NCBI GenBank assembly: GCA_951802425.1 | Contig: OX637795.1 | Span: 1,054,001 to 1,118,000, forward strand | Origin: Clavaria fumosa | Taxonomy: Eukaryota > Basidiomycota > Agaricomycetes > Agaricales > Clavariaceae | Length of the DNA: 64,000 nt | Reading direction: 5' to 3' | Position numbers and translations under genes: made by a program | The notes under the pieces: generated by a model | Database searches by the model: none | Seen by the model: only the letters and a program-made list of their open reading frames with translations | Told to the model about the DNA's origin: nothing | Shown: piece by piece, positions 44,125 through 55,295 of the stretch | Layout: each line of letters begins with the position of its first letter | Position numbering within the stretch: the stretch's first letter is position 1

Positions 44125-47100
44125 TCATCTTCCCGGGTTCAAAACAGATTCCCAGGCAAGTTCAGCAGCGGTATGCATCCTCCTCCATAAAATAATCTGC
44201 TTCTCGGCATAGCATTTGTGCCCAGGCTTATGCTCTGTGTCTGCCCAAACAGATCTCCTCTTCCATTCGCTTTCTCGGTTTGCAAACCAAGACAAAGTCC
44301 AAGTCATCTCATGTTTCACCAATTCCAACTCTTCATTCCACCTGTCATGTCGAGCTTTCGCTCGAAGCCAGTTGACCCGGCAAACTTCTCAGCGTTAGAG
44401 CAAGTAGACGTTGAGAGGTAAATGAGCATATCTCACTTTCATTCATCCAAGGGCTTTCATTACCTCCTCCGGTCCTCCAAATCCAAGGTAGTTTATCATT
44501 TCTCTGGCCCACTCGGTTCTCTTCTATGACATCTGTGTTCACCTTCAGGTCCGAATCTGAGAGCGCTTGGAATTTGGCAAGTGTATCTGCAGGAGCACCT
44601 AAGTCAGACAAGGCAGCTCTTGCTCGCTGATATCTCCCAGCCAGCTCTTTAATCTTAGAACTGATTTGAAGAAGCTCTGCTTGACTCCTTGTCTTGCTGC
44701 TCTGTGTTTTGGATTTTCGGATGCATAATTTGTAGAGCAGTGATTTGTGTCCAATAGCTAGCCTGAGTGCATCAAGGGACTCGCCTGCCTGTGCTGTCCG
44801 AAGTTGTATTTCTTGTTCGACAATCTGGCCCCATCCATTTTTCAGGCAGAAATCTCGACCGAAAGTCGAAGGCATCAAGAGCCTGGCTTGCATGCTATTT
44901 CCCACAAGGTCTTCAAAATGATCACCTTCGTCAATCCCATCCATACCCCCTTCAGAGTCTTCATCCCCTTGCACATCTGACTCATCTTGGTTCCACTCAA
45001 AATCTCCAAGAACTGTGGAGATTTTTAAATTGTGGAGTTCGATTTTTGATTCGAGTTTGTTTAGCCGATCTACAATGCTCTGTTTTTGAGGGATGGCAAG
45101 CTTTTGCCTCTTGGACAGTTCTGTCGCAATGGAATGCCTGGGTAAGGACTTGTTACAGGGGCACTAATAAAAACACTCAAGAGCATCACTCACTGAATTT
45201 CTTCCAAAGCCATTCCTTCCATCAGCAGAGAAACTATGCCTGAAGGTAATCCAACAGTCCTCTCCTTTGTCGACAGCATTAACTGCACTTCTGCAAGAGA
45301 TGGTGCTTTATTTTTATGTCTTCAGTTTTGTATAGGGGTCTGTGGCAAGAATTGAACCCACCTTTGTCCAATTGTACATCATATATCGACAGGTGTTCTC
45401 CACGACATTCCAAAGCAACCTTCTCACTTTCTTTCCATGCTTCTCTTAAATTGCTGGGAATATTGCGATTCAGAACTTCAAAGGGTGTTTTGGTTTGCTG
45501 AACGCCTTCAACTGCTGCTTTGAATTTGGAGGAGAGGGCTTTCACTTGATTGAACATTCAGTTTGAAAAAATATCTTGTAAAAAGCTTTTAATGCTCACC
45601 AATCTTCACTAACTTCTTCCAGTTGGAATCTCGCATGTAGTCATCCAGCACTTCTTGACGATGCGCTTTGCTCATGGCTCGTATGCTGCTGGAGATCTTG
45701 TTCAAATTGGACCACAGTGTCTCCAAAATCTCTCCATCTTGTTGTCCTGCACCAGGAATAAAATTGAGCGAGAAAAGAGGAAAACAAGAAGGAATGTGTG
45801 CCCCCAAGTGGAATTTTCCAACTGCTCCTATGATCTTTGTAGCAGCTGGCATGTATAGGTATGCACTACTTTCAGCTCGTACTCTGAAGTTGCGAATCCA
45901 CTGGCAACAAACATCGTAAATGACCAATATTTCAGACATTCCTTCGGTGCGATATTTCATAGCTTGGCATATTGCATAGTCGATGTTGATGTGACTGCCA
46001 AGAGAAAAGTTGAGAAGATTCAAAGAATGTATTTGCTCTCACTTACCGCTCGCCCTTCTGAAAATCAACCGCACAATGAGGAACAAAGCATCCATGCCGA
46101 GAACAGGCGCATGCCCCAATTCCAGTGGCTTCAAGGTGACTAGAACGTGCATTGAGTGCCTGGCTAATTGCTCGATGGTTTGAGCATTTTGACTTCTAGA
46201 AGAAGTATTCAGGATACACATGTAACAGTTTTTCTGAGGCACTTACCTCACGAATATCCTTTGCCTCTAAAAGGTGCCGCTGATAATTCGAGTTTTCTAC
46301 CATATATCCTTCTCCATTAGTCAGCCACACATCTTTGTCTGCTCTGGGCATCTTCAAGTGCTCCGCAGAAAAATTTCCGTCCACAACGAGAGATCTCCGG
46401 AAAAGCCACCTTTCATCGTCAGGAATGAGGCAAGATTACTCAGGTAAGACTCACTGGTCTGGGTGACTTCTCCAATTGTCGGGAAGATTGATCCCCGGTT
46501 GAGGGCATGCTGGGCAGAAAAGAGCTAGATCGCCTGTGCCTGGTGTTATATCCACATCATGTCCATATCCAAATCGTTTTCTATTCTTCAGATCTCTCCA
46601 TTGCCGGGAGACTCTCATCAACTCTCGGTACCGATCCTAATTATCGCGATCCAGGACAATGAACAAGCAAAATCTAGAAAAGTATGAATTGGACGAACGG
46701 GGATAGTGTCTGGGAAAGCGTTAGAGGTTAGCTGCCTCAATTTGGTGTAAAATGCTCCAGCTGAAGTTTTGCACTCCATTGCATCGATATGAAAATGATC
46801 AAGAACTTGAAAAGTGAAAGCAGTTTGCAGTCTCTTGGAGCTTGCAGGAAAGAGATGGTGCTGAAGTAGTTGGATATGGTATGCTGGAGTGTTTGCACAT
46901 TTGCAGTATCGTATAGTCCTTTCACACACTCCATTGGAATGAATGATTTGCAGTTGTCTTGCATGGCAACTCTCTGAATCGACGTCACCTTCGTTGCTTG
47001 AAAACTGATCCTCATTCTCGTCCTCTCCTCTGTCTTGGTACTCTGGACAAGGGGAGCCCTTGTGCCCTAAGCAAATCACCAATCCTGCTTGTGCGAGATC

Positions 47101-47696
47101 CGATGGTAAGAAGCACATTCCATTCCATAATTCAACAGAATGGAATGGGGTATTGGCATGCCCTTTAGCACAACATGCTTTACAGGTCAGAGGCCGATAA
47201 AAGCAATCGCAACATCAAAACTTGAATTCTGTCTTGTGGCAGCCTTGGCAAGTGGTTGACGGGGATGGAGCTTCCAATCCCAAGATTTCCTCAGCGTAGA
47301 TTGATCGTAGCAACAACCATTCCTCCAGAAACACATTCTGGGCCTGAAATTATGTCAGTGGCTACACATTATGAAGGAAGCATCAACCCGTACTTTTCCT
47401 TGTTTTCGCTTCCTTGACCTCTCTACACGAATAACAGGGACAGAGCCAGGATCAACAGATGCCTCAAAGCGAAGCACTGGAGCTGGTGCAATATTGGAGG
47501 AAAAGAAGCCACTGGCAGAGGGCTCAAATTCTTCGGACAAGAGTTTGTTCGGGGAGGCGGTGTGGGATCGAGAGGAAGTCGATTTACGAACATCGTGAGC
47601 TCGTATAAATGACTTTCGGAGTCGCTTGTTATAAACTGGAACAAACTCAACCTCCTGAGCATTTTCTTTTCGTTTTGAACCAGGCAGTCCAGCCAT
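44125..47696 (-). CDS. KDZ transposase with CxC-type zinc cluster
   Basis: This is a cut-and-paste DNA transposase of the Kyakuja-Dileera-Zisupton superfamily (RNase-H fold, DDE). The ATG at about 47694-47696 starts MAGLPGSKRKENAQ. After a basic disordered N-terminus come the Cys-rich cluster (CQGCHKTEFK; CCDCFYRPLTCKACC; HANTPFHSVELWNG), CKCANTPAYHIQLLQHHLFP, FTFQVLDHFHID, RYRELMRVSRQWRDLKNRKR and GDLALFCPACPQPGINLP. The first Asp is in VVDGNFSAEH, the second in LVIYDVCCQW and the Glu in GQQDGEILETLW. HLGAHIPSCFPLFSLNF and MSKAHRQEVLDDYM are typical. Many short introns separate these. The C-terminus has Trp/Arg-rich helices (WFANRESEWKRRSVW) ending at 44125. All blocks are recoverable, so it may be intact, but I did not find its terminal inverted repeats. 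Confidence 0.85.
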
Positions 47697-47859
47697 AAGT
47701 AGAGACAGAAAGAAGTACAAGTCACGTGTGTGGTATTTGAAAGAACAAAGAACCTTCCCTTATGATGCCTTTGCTTCATAACCAAGATACAACTGTCCTA
47801 GACTCATGTGTGATGAAAATGATGAGACAGCACGACAGAAAGAAGGAACGACAGTGTGA

Positions 47860-48072
47860 TTAAAAGGAGCGGGTCTATGTTCACCCAGGGCCAGAAGCCG
47901 TTGCGCAGTGCAGACAGGACTGATTCGACAAATCGTTGGTTTGGGTGATCAGTAAGGAGGCGTTCGAAGGCGTCAACTTTGAGAGGAGTTATGGTTTGGA
48001 ACACGGGTGAGCTTGGACAGTTTCCCATCCATTCCCAACGTTGAATTCACTCTCGGGAGGTGACGGTACCAG
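47860..48072 (-). pseudogene. Retroelement pol-like fragment
   Basis: The minus strand encodes TITPLKVDAFERLLTDHPNQ followed by FVESVLSALRNGFWPWV. This matches my memory of a block in mushroom retroelement ORFs (TPINVDRFE.LL..HPN...GLREGFWPW), probably of the tyrosine-recombinase/DIRS-like group. It is cut by the KDZ element on the right (48081) and loses similarity near 47880 on the left. Its partner is the Gag-like remnant at 55296-56518, so the two were adjacent before the KDZ insertion. Confidence 0.45.
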
Positions 48073-48080
48073 TTCTGCGA
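48073..48080. repeat. 8-bp target site duplication, left copy
   Basis: TTCTGCGA lies directly before the inverted-repeat end CACCTGGG. An identical copy is at 55288-55295. Confidence 0.93.
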
Positions 48081-48492
48081 CACCTGGGTCTCACCCCTGA
48101 CAGATCCAATTAGATACAAACACTGATGCATCGACAGTAACTAATTAGGTGATTTTTGAATCCTGGGGTGCACCGGCAGTTGCACCAGCATTTCCCAGGG
48201 ATTTTGCTGGACTTAAGCACCGCTCAAACATCCCAACGTGATGTCCCAGTTAGGATGCTTATGCGTGACCCTCAACACAAATGCACGTGCCATCAACAAA
48301 CACACACACGCATCGTCTGACACGATGCCAGCTGTGCTTTGCTCATCGTCGTCGACGATGAGCAAAGCAATCTCAATAACTATTAAAGATTTCCACTCCG
48401 TTCTTTTTGCGCCATCAACTGTTATTCAACCGCATATCAACAAATGTAATGAATCACTCGATACTCCGCAGGAAGTCCACTAAACGTCCAGC
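48081..48492 (+). repeat. Left terminal inverted repeat of the KDZ element
   Basis: These 412 bp match 54876-55287 in reverse complement. The repeat contains the last 39 nt of the transposase gene and a 33-bp perfect hairpin at 48336-48368. Confidence 0.93.
48336..48368. repeat. 33-bp perfect hairpin inside the left inverted repeat
   Basis: GCTTTGCTCATCGTCG, one T, then CGACGATGAGCAAAGC. The mirrored copy is at 55000-55032. A subterminal palindrome conserved in both ends is a candidate transposase-binding or cruciform site. Confidence 0.85.
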
Positions 48493-51400
48493 ATCATCAA
48501 GCACAACATCATCTTCATCAACAGCTGCGAGCTCGGTGTCTGAAACGTCTGAAGAATCACCCACTTCACAATTTGACAGCAATTGAGGTCCTGTGTAACC
48601 GTCCAGTGTGCAGATTGCATGGAGCCGAATGCGGTGATTCTTGTTGATTCGGTGTTGAACCCGAGCTAAAGCTTGTACCTCTGCAGCAAGTAGTGGTTGT
48701 GTCAAGCTGAGATTTCTTGAGATCAACACAAGCTGTTCGTCTTCATAGTCTATCCAGGCTGAGAGGCGTTTTACCTCACAATTGAGTCGGTCTATCTCTT
48801 CTCGTGCACGGCATATCTTGAAGAATTTTGCAGCGATCTCACGGTTGCTTGGGATGGACCAGGGTTTGAGCAGAATGTCATGGCGTGAGTACTTGAGAAG
48901 AACAAAGTCGCCAAGAGATGCATAACCAATGATGTCTGTATATCCGAGGATTGGGCGTGGAGGGCTCTGTTTCGGGGCCAGCTCATTGTACTTGTTTAGA
49001 GCAGTCCGGATAGCAGCGGAGCGGCGTGCTATGGCTTTTGAAATATGCTTGCGCATCTTGTAGCCTGATACGAATATCAATGGGAGTTCAATGAAAAAAA
49101 AAAGATGTACCTGTCCCAGAGAGATTTGCCTTTGACAATTCAAACAACCTTTGCACAACTAATCCTTCCAGAGCCTCAACTGCTCGGATAAACTGGCAAT
49201 TGTTGAGATATTGAAGGGTTCTCTGGTAGTTCTCTCCTGTGCGCACCCATCGGTCAACGATTCCCATCTTGTGCTCCAGATCCTCGACGGCATTGATCGC
49301 AAGGTTAAGTTTCCTGAGTGCTGACCTGCGTTCTGCCTCGACTCCCCTTGCATTTGTGGTTTGGATCAATGTGCTGGTTCCACGGACCGCACCAAAGTCA
49401 GCAGGTGTGTATGAGACAAAATTGAATGGTACAGAGGTTGTGGCGCTGTAACGTTGCCTGAAAGAATGTTAACTCAGTCGCACAGATGGCTATTCAACTT
49501 ACTCGGCATGATGGAGCTCTTCCAGGGCTTTGACATATGCACAATTGAGGATATCCTCCTCCGGTTCACGGCAAAGCTTACGGAGGTAGTCCAGTTCATC
49601 TTCTTGCCATTGATGAAAGACATTATCAGAGTAGCCATAAGCCTTCTGGAGGCGCTCAACTTCAGGCGTATAATTGGCAATGATCGCAAGAGCTTGCTTG
49701 TAGTTATTAAAAAGAAAATTACCTGGGATTCATGAGATATGTACGGGCATGTAGATTTGGACAGTTACATACTCAGCTCCGTGTATCGATCGAGATCCCA
49801 CTGATTGAAATGAAGATCTAAGAATTGGAGCCAATGGAAGTACGACGCATGGCGGACAAGGCGCGCAACTGAGTTTGATGCGGAAAAAATACGCTCGCAT
49901 ACTTCAAGATCTTCAATACCAAGCCCTTTGAGGTAGAGCGGGTGGAATTGTAGCTGGCAAAGGCGATTGTGCGCATGACCATGGAAAGCATTCACTGCGA
50001 AACGCAGACTATGGTGTGCAGCCTTCGCACCCAAAGAACTGTGACTGACTGTTGATGAGAATGTGCACCCGATGTCAGAGCCAATAAGTTGATCATTTCC
50101 AAAGATATTGAGAATAGTATCAACAGTCGCAAGGCCATACTTGGCGCTTAAACACGCAGTTATGAGCATGAGAAAACATAAAAGTGCTAAGACATACAGT
50201 TCCCCACTGCGACGCATCTCTGTGAATGTCTCAACTATGCCATGACGGCATGCGCTGACAAAAACACCTGTCTGCTCAAAGAAGTTGATGGCCTCCTCCC
50301 GAACACTTTTCGCAGCGGTCCAGTGCTCAGCACACGGTTGGATCGCACCATTTCCTGATGATGCTTCCTTGGGAGGTCTTGATCTCGCCGAAACTTCATC
50401 CTTGAATCTGTCGACTTGCTCGGGCGTGATGTGATAGCTGCTTACGAACACACGTGTATCGGTTTCACCAGCTGCTCGTTGACGACGGAGGGAAAAATTC
50501 CCGTCAATTGCATGAAGGCGACTAGGCTGAAGGACTGGCTCGCCGTCAACCTGCATGCCTTTTGTGAGGGATTATTTCATCTATATCCAAGTCACTATTC
50601 ATACCTCATAACTGCAAGCTGGGCAACTATAGCGAATACGCCATTCACGGCCCTCACGTCCTAATACTTGATCCACATCTTTCTTAATGTAACGTAAGAT
50701 GGCAAGGTACACATCAAAGGCAGCAGATAACTGCTTGCGAAAATACGAGACATAAGTAATCTATATTTAAAACAAAGTAAGCCACGGAATGATGGATCGC
50801 AAAGGAAACGTTACATTATTGAGTGTACAGAGTACCTTTGCCATGGCTTGGACACTGAAGGAGGATTGTCGCCGCCGAAGTTGATGGTACAATTCAAGCA
50901 CATCAAGAGAAATGGCAGAGGTCGGTTCAAGGGGTGAACACCCTAGATATCCCTGCGAGATGAGTGCCGCATTTGCTAGCTGCCCCTCCATTTGTTTGAT
51001 GGCAAGAGCACTATCAAAATCTCCATTACAGTGTGAGGGTGTGCTCGAAACACACATTTAAATGCTTACCTCGAAGCCCAACAGCTCTCACATGAAACAC
51101 ATGGCCTGGATCTGCCGTTTCAACAGGCATTTGGCGATGTCTCCATGCCAGGAGTGCGGCCACAAGTTCAGGCAGTTGATCGGCCCATGCGGCATGATGA
51201 GCAGCGGTCCTATCTGCCCATGTTGGTCGGGAGCGACTGGGCTGACATCCCATAACACTAATGAATTTGAGATTTGAACAAATGAGAGGACGAGAGGCAT
51301 GCGTACTAAACAATAGGATCCAAGTCATCATCATCGGCAGCGTCAATCCACCCCTCCGTAGCATGGCCTTGCTCATCATCTAAAAATTCTTCGCCAGACA

Positions 51401-51651
51401 GTATGCCTGCATCGATGCCACTCATTAATGTGGCTTGTGCGAGTTGCTGATGAGCAGTTGATGATAATTCTGTCCAGTATATCGTGAACAAGACATTGCG
51501 TACACAAGGATATAGGCATACTAGCTTTCCGTTCTTCTGTTCGCCTTCGTTTCTGGACAACTTGCTCTAGAGACAGTGTAGCACGATGGTTTGAAGTTGA
51601 GACATGGACACGTCTTGACGTCGTGATTTGGAGTTTGGAGCGTTTCGCCAT
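48454..51651 (-). CDS. KDZ transposase of the complete element
   Basis: The ATG at 51649-51651 starts MAKRSKLQITTSRRVHVSTS. Exons then give an acidic segment (DDEQGHATEGWIDAADDDD), ADQLPELVAALLAWRHRQMP, GYLGCSPLEPTSAISLDVLE, LYHQLRRRQSSFSVQAMAKV and the small zinc-binding pair CPACSYE. The catalytic core follows: first Asp in LHAIDGNFSLRR, second in LIGSDIGCTFSST, and FHGHAHNRLCQLQFHPLY leading to the Glu in GIEDLEVCERIFSASNSVA. The C-terminus carries MGIVDRWVRTGENYQRTLQY, VVQRLFELSKANLSGTGYKM and RSAAIRTALNKYNELAP, all standard KDZ blocks. It ends DFLRSIE at 48454, inside the inverted repeat. Introns are short GT-AG. No internal stop was seen in the exons I joined, so it is probably functional. 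Confidence 0.88.
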
Positions 51652-51763
51652 CAATCTGCTGTGCTCGCTGACTGACAATCCAATCACTGATTGACATCAA
51701 CACCACTCACAGCTCACAGCGTTCTGCGTTATCTACCACTTGCTCAAACTACACTACACCCAG
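51652..51763. promoter_or_regulatory. Divergent promoter between transposase and SPxK gene
   Basis: A 112-bp spacer separates two start codons facing away from each other. A CCAAT box (GACAATCCAATCACTG) lies near 51682. No clear TATA. Shared regulation of the two genes is likely by geometry. Confidence 0.5.
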
Positions 51764-53327
51764 ATGCGAATCGTCACTCCGTCTGGAACTCAACCTCTTG
51801 GTTTGGCTGGGGATGAACAAAAGTCAGCCATTGTGAGCTTATCATATTCACCCGTTTACTTTGGACTCACAGTTGATACAGGCTACGATCAGCCTCACAC
51901 TTTCAGCGACCATCAACCCAGCAAGCAAGAAGGACAATTTACCTGTGCAAGTTACGTTGTCAGGAATCACAAACGACGACGTCAGCACGGCAACCTTGCA
52001 CTCGCTGATCAACACGTTTCGCGTTGAGATTGCCCTACCGGTTCAGAATCGCCTTAACACACCAGCAGTGATAGTGAATGAGGGCATGAGAAAGGACTCA
52101 GGTGAGAATCACTTTTGATTCAAGAAGCGCCGGCTTATCCAATCGCAGCCAACGAAGCTCTATCTGATGACGCTGCACAGGCTGTCAGCGCTGTCAGCAT
52201 ATCCAATGAAGACTTATCGACACCACTCCTATCGCTTTCGCAATCTCTCCTTGATGCACTAGCAGGTCCTCTCGATGAACTTCATGATCTCGATGGTCCA
52301 GACAATATACAAACCGTGGCCATTCCTGCCTCGCTTGAAGAAAATCAGTTGAGTAATCTGGTTGATCTATCGCTTCTCATATATTCATTTTACACCTGCT
52401 AGACCCTCAGACGAACTCTCATTTGCGGTTCCAACATCTACTCCTTTGCCCCGATCTATTCAACTTCCTCACGATACGGCTACGACCTTGCCTGTCACAC
52501 CTGTAGCTAAACTGAAAAAAAACCTACCTGTGACGCCTGCACAATGTGCTCCGAGCCCCGCTATGATACCTGTGCCATGCACTCCCTTGGTGATGTCTTT
52601 GCCGCTCGCACCTGCTGCATCGAAACCAGATTTCCCAACTGCAACAAAAGCTAAGGGGAAGCGGCGCCTACATGTCATGACTGCTGAGGAAGCTTTCAAG
52701 AGGATGGGTTCACCAGATCCTTTGAAATCTCCCTGCCGGCCATCTCCTACTCGTTGCCCAGGATCACCCACAAAAGTCATGCTGGCATGCCCAGATTCAC
52801 CAGTAAAGGTCACGCAGGCGCCTCCATCTCCTACTCGTCGCCCAGGATCGCCCACAAAAGTCATGCCGGCATGCCCAGAGTCACCAGTAAAGGTCACGCA
52901 GGCGCCTCCATCTCCTACTCGTCGCCCAGGATCACCCACAAAAGTCATGCCGGCACGCCCAGAGTCACCAGTAAAGGTCATGCAGGCGCCTCCGGCTGTG
53001 GTGACAGATCAATGTACGGGTTCTACCAGTCCTGTGTCCAGCAGTACCCCCTTTTCTCCGGCAATGTCATATTTCAAAAACTTGAATCCGTTGACTCCAG
53101 GACGGTCCCCTTCTCCATTGCCTGCAGTCCCAGCTATTGTTGCAGAGATCCTTAAACATCTGAAGGCACCGCCTATCGCTACGGCTGAGGTTCGACGCTG
53201 TCTTGCACTTGTTCCAGGTTACGAGCAGTCCATGTGGATTTTCCGGTTGAAGCAATGTGGCGTTGAGGAAAACAAGGACCTTCTTAGCGTTATGTCAAGT
53301 TTTGTTGATGACCCTTTTTTCTTTTAA
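51764..53327 (+). CDS. Proline-rich SPxK-repeat protein of the KDZ element
   Basis: The ATG at 51764-51766 (MRIVTPSGTQPLG) is joined by a 40-nt intron to LIQATISLTLSATINPASKK, a beta-rich stretch (VQVTLSGITNDDVSTATLHS). Two more introns lead to a low-complexity Ser/Thr/Pro region with three exact-length 28-residue repeats built on SPTK and SPVK motifs. The C-terminal domain (PAIVAEILKHLKAPPIATAE; RCLALVPGYEQSMWIFRLKQ) ends DDPFFF at 53327. SPxK motifs are proline-directed (CDK) kinase sites and resemble the SPKK DNA-binding motifs of histone H1, so DNA binding or cell-cycle control is possible; both are inference. No family recognised. Exon ends are approximate. Confidence 0.65.
52740..52991 (+). 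repeat. Three 84-bp coding tandem repeats
   Basis: Units start at 52740, 52824 and 52908 (CCATCTCCTACTCG...) and keep the reading frame (28 codons each). They are nearly identical, so the array is young and its copy number may vary between element copies. Confidence 0.92.
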
Positions 53328-53468
53328 TCTCTGTCTTGTCATTGCTCGCTGAAACACCCTCAGTTGTCGAAGGGGAGCATTATTTCTTCTGATTCTTTGT
53401 TTATATTTCACGTGATTCTGTTGATTAGTCGTGCTCTCCGAAGTTTTTTTTTAATTACAACTTAAGCT

Positions 53469-54850
53469 ATGCGCTCTCCTGGCTCACCCTATCGTCGGGC
53501 AAAACTAACTCCTGCCCAGAAAGAAGCTCGCCATGCCAAGGCTCTTGTGCTCGCTAGCAATGTCAAACAGGCCCGCAATGACATTGAAAACCAGGTTTCT
53601 GCAGTTGCCGTGAACAATGGAAGGTAAAAATTCATATCCCATACCCAAGGAAATACTCATTACCCTGTCCAGGTCGAAAGACTGGGTTAAAAGGCAGCTG
53701 TTCATTACTGGGAATGTCCAGAAACGCGCCCCAAATGCCTGGAATGGCTATATTGCTGGTAATCTGAAGGCGCACAACATGAGTTAGTCGTTCTCTTTAT
53801 CTTGCAAGGCTCTGTGCCCTAATAGATTGCCAAGACCTTCCGGCAGGTGAACGAAAGTCACTCCCACAATTCCTCGCCAGTGATGAAGGTGCAAAGTTCA
53901 AGGCTGAGTGGGAGGCAATGCCAGAGAATGAGAAAGACGTATACCGCTCAGATATCAAGAATATGAGAATTTCCAAGCAAACTATTGTCCGCACAAACCC
54001 AAGATCTGTGCTTACTGAAGTTCATAATACTTTTAACCGGATGGAAAATGAAGTAAGTATATTTTTCAATGCCATGAGCTGACAAGTAAATATCTTCGGT
54101 GACAGTGGAACACGGTTGAGAACAAGACAGGTGGAGAAGGCCTGTACATTTTTGTGCGGAAGGATCTCAATCAATACCACGCACCCAAAGTCCATTACAC
54201 GCCGCTTGTTGAAAAATTCTTCAAGGATGTGATGAGCATTGAGCCTGAGGAGATGGCGTTGAGGATGGAGGCGTACATGGTTGGAGGCTGCGGTAAGTTG
54301 TACACCTTTTGTCCTATACTCGACTGATAAGCGGTTGTAGCTAAAGGCAGGACCATCAAATCCACACGGACCACCGTCGCATTGATAAGTGCATGCCGCA
54401 AGCTCATTCAAGATGGTCTCAGTATGTCTTCCAAACTCTTTCTCACCTAAATGACACACTACAATTGTAAGTTCAGATCAAATTCTCAAGGAAGAAGGTG
54501 TTGACCCAATCCCAATCCCAATGAATTATGAAAATTACGAGGCTAGAATTGTCGAAGCCCATGGTGTCGTGCTGGAGGGATGGCCAAATGGTCCTGTCCG
54601 CAACCCTGGTGCTATTGGAGGAGGCCGCGGAGCTGTCCAGAAGCTACTCACAGCGCTGACAAATGGTGAATGTCAATGGATCAAACTGAGCGAGGAACAG
54701 CACGCATCACGCATCAAGGCCAATGAAGCAGCTGTCGCTCGGGGTGAGTCTGTTTATAAGCCACGAAAGAAGTCAGGGGGCACTGGCAAAGATAGTTTCA
54801 AGAGTGCGGAGCTCATAGACTCAGATGATGATGAGCACAACAACGTGTAG
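53469..54850 (+). CDS. HMG-box-like DNA-binding protein of the KDZ element
   Basis: The ATG at 53469-53471 starts MRSPGSPYRRAKLTPAQKEA. After an intron, WVKRQLFITGNVQKRAPNAW then NGYIAGNLKAHNM opens a region like an HMG box (basic, P-N-A-W-N-x-Y/F start). A second intron leads to LPQFLASDEGAKFKAEWEAM then PENEKDVY, the typical W...P.EK..Y end. A C-terminal domain follows (YHAPKVHYTPLVEKFFKDVM; RTTVALISACRKLIQDGL; GPVRNPGAIGGGRGAVQKLL), then a basic linker and acidic tail (ELIDSDDDEHNNV). Short GT-AG introns; no premature stop seen. I recall HMG-type genes accompanying fungal KDZ elements. It may bind element ends or bend DNA for transposition. Confidence 0.65.
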
Positions 54851-54875
54851 GAGGTGGTCTGAGACGGCACAGATA

Positions 54876-55287
54876 GCTGGACATTTAGTGGACTTCCTGC
54901 GGAGTATCGAGTGATTCATTACATTTGTTGATATGTGGTTGAATAACAGTTGATGGCGCAAAAAGAACGGAGTGGAAATCTTTAATAGTTATTGAGATTG
55001 CTTTGCTCATCGTCGACGACGATGAGCAAAGCACAGCCGGCATCGTGTCAGACGATGCATGTGTGTGTTTGTTGATGGCACGTGCATTTGTGTTGAGGGT
55101 CACGCATAAGCATCCTAACTGGGACATCACGTTGGGATGTTTGAGCGGTGCTTAAGTCCAGCAAAATCCCTGGGAAATGCTGGTGCAACTGCCGGTGCAC
55201 CCCAGGATTCAAAAATCACCTAATTAGTTACTGTCGATGCATCAGTGTTTGTATCTAATTGGATCTGTCAGGGGTGAGACCCAGGTG
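54876..55287 (-). repeat. Right terminal inverted repeat of the KDZ element
   Basis: This is the reverse complement of 48081-48492 with about four substitutions. It begins 26 nt after the stop of the HMG-like gene and contains the mirrored hairpin at 55000-55032. Confidence 0.93.
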
Positions 55288-55295
55288 TTCTGCGA
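55288..55295. repeat. 8-bp target site duplication, right copy
   Basis: TTCTGCGA, identical to 48073-48080. Confidence 0.93.

Larger units (their letters stand above)
48081..55287. mobile_element. Complete KDZ DNA transposon with three genes
   Basis: This 7,207-bp element has 412-bp terminal inverted repeats (48081-48492 and 54876-55287) that differ at only about four positions, ends CACCTGGGTCTCACCC, and a perfect 8-bp target duplication TTCTGCGA. It encodes a KDZ transposase (minus), a proline-rich SPxK-repeat protein (plus) and an HMG-box-like protein (plus). The transposase and first plus-strand gene diverge from a 112-bp spacer. An 8-bp duplication agrees with what I recall for Zisupton-type elements. 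Near-identical ends and open genes indicate recent, perhaps current, activity. It landed in an already decayed retroelement. Confidence 0.92.

Noticed and set aside
43120..47900. Terminal inverted repeats for the KDZ element around the transposase at 44125-47696.
   Set aside because: I looked for matching ends near 43.1-43.9 kb, 41.1 kb and 47.8-47.9 kb and found no convincing pair, so no element borders are given.
48238..48483. An 81-codon ORF found identically at 48238-48483 (+) and 54885-55130 (-).
   Set aside because: Both copies lie inside the terminal inverted repeats. The identity comes from the repeat, and the frame overlaps the transposase 3' end on the other strand.
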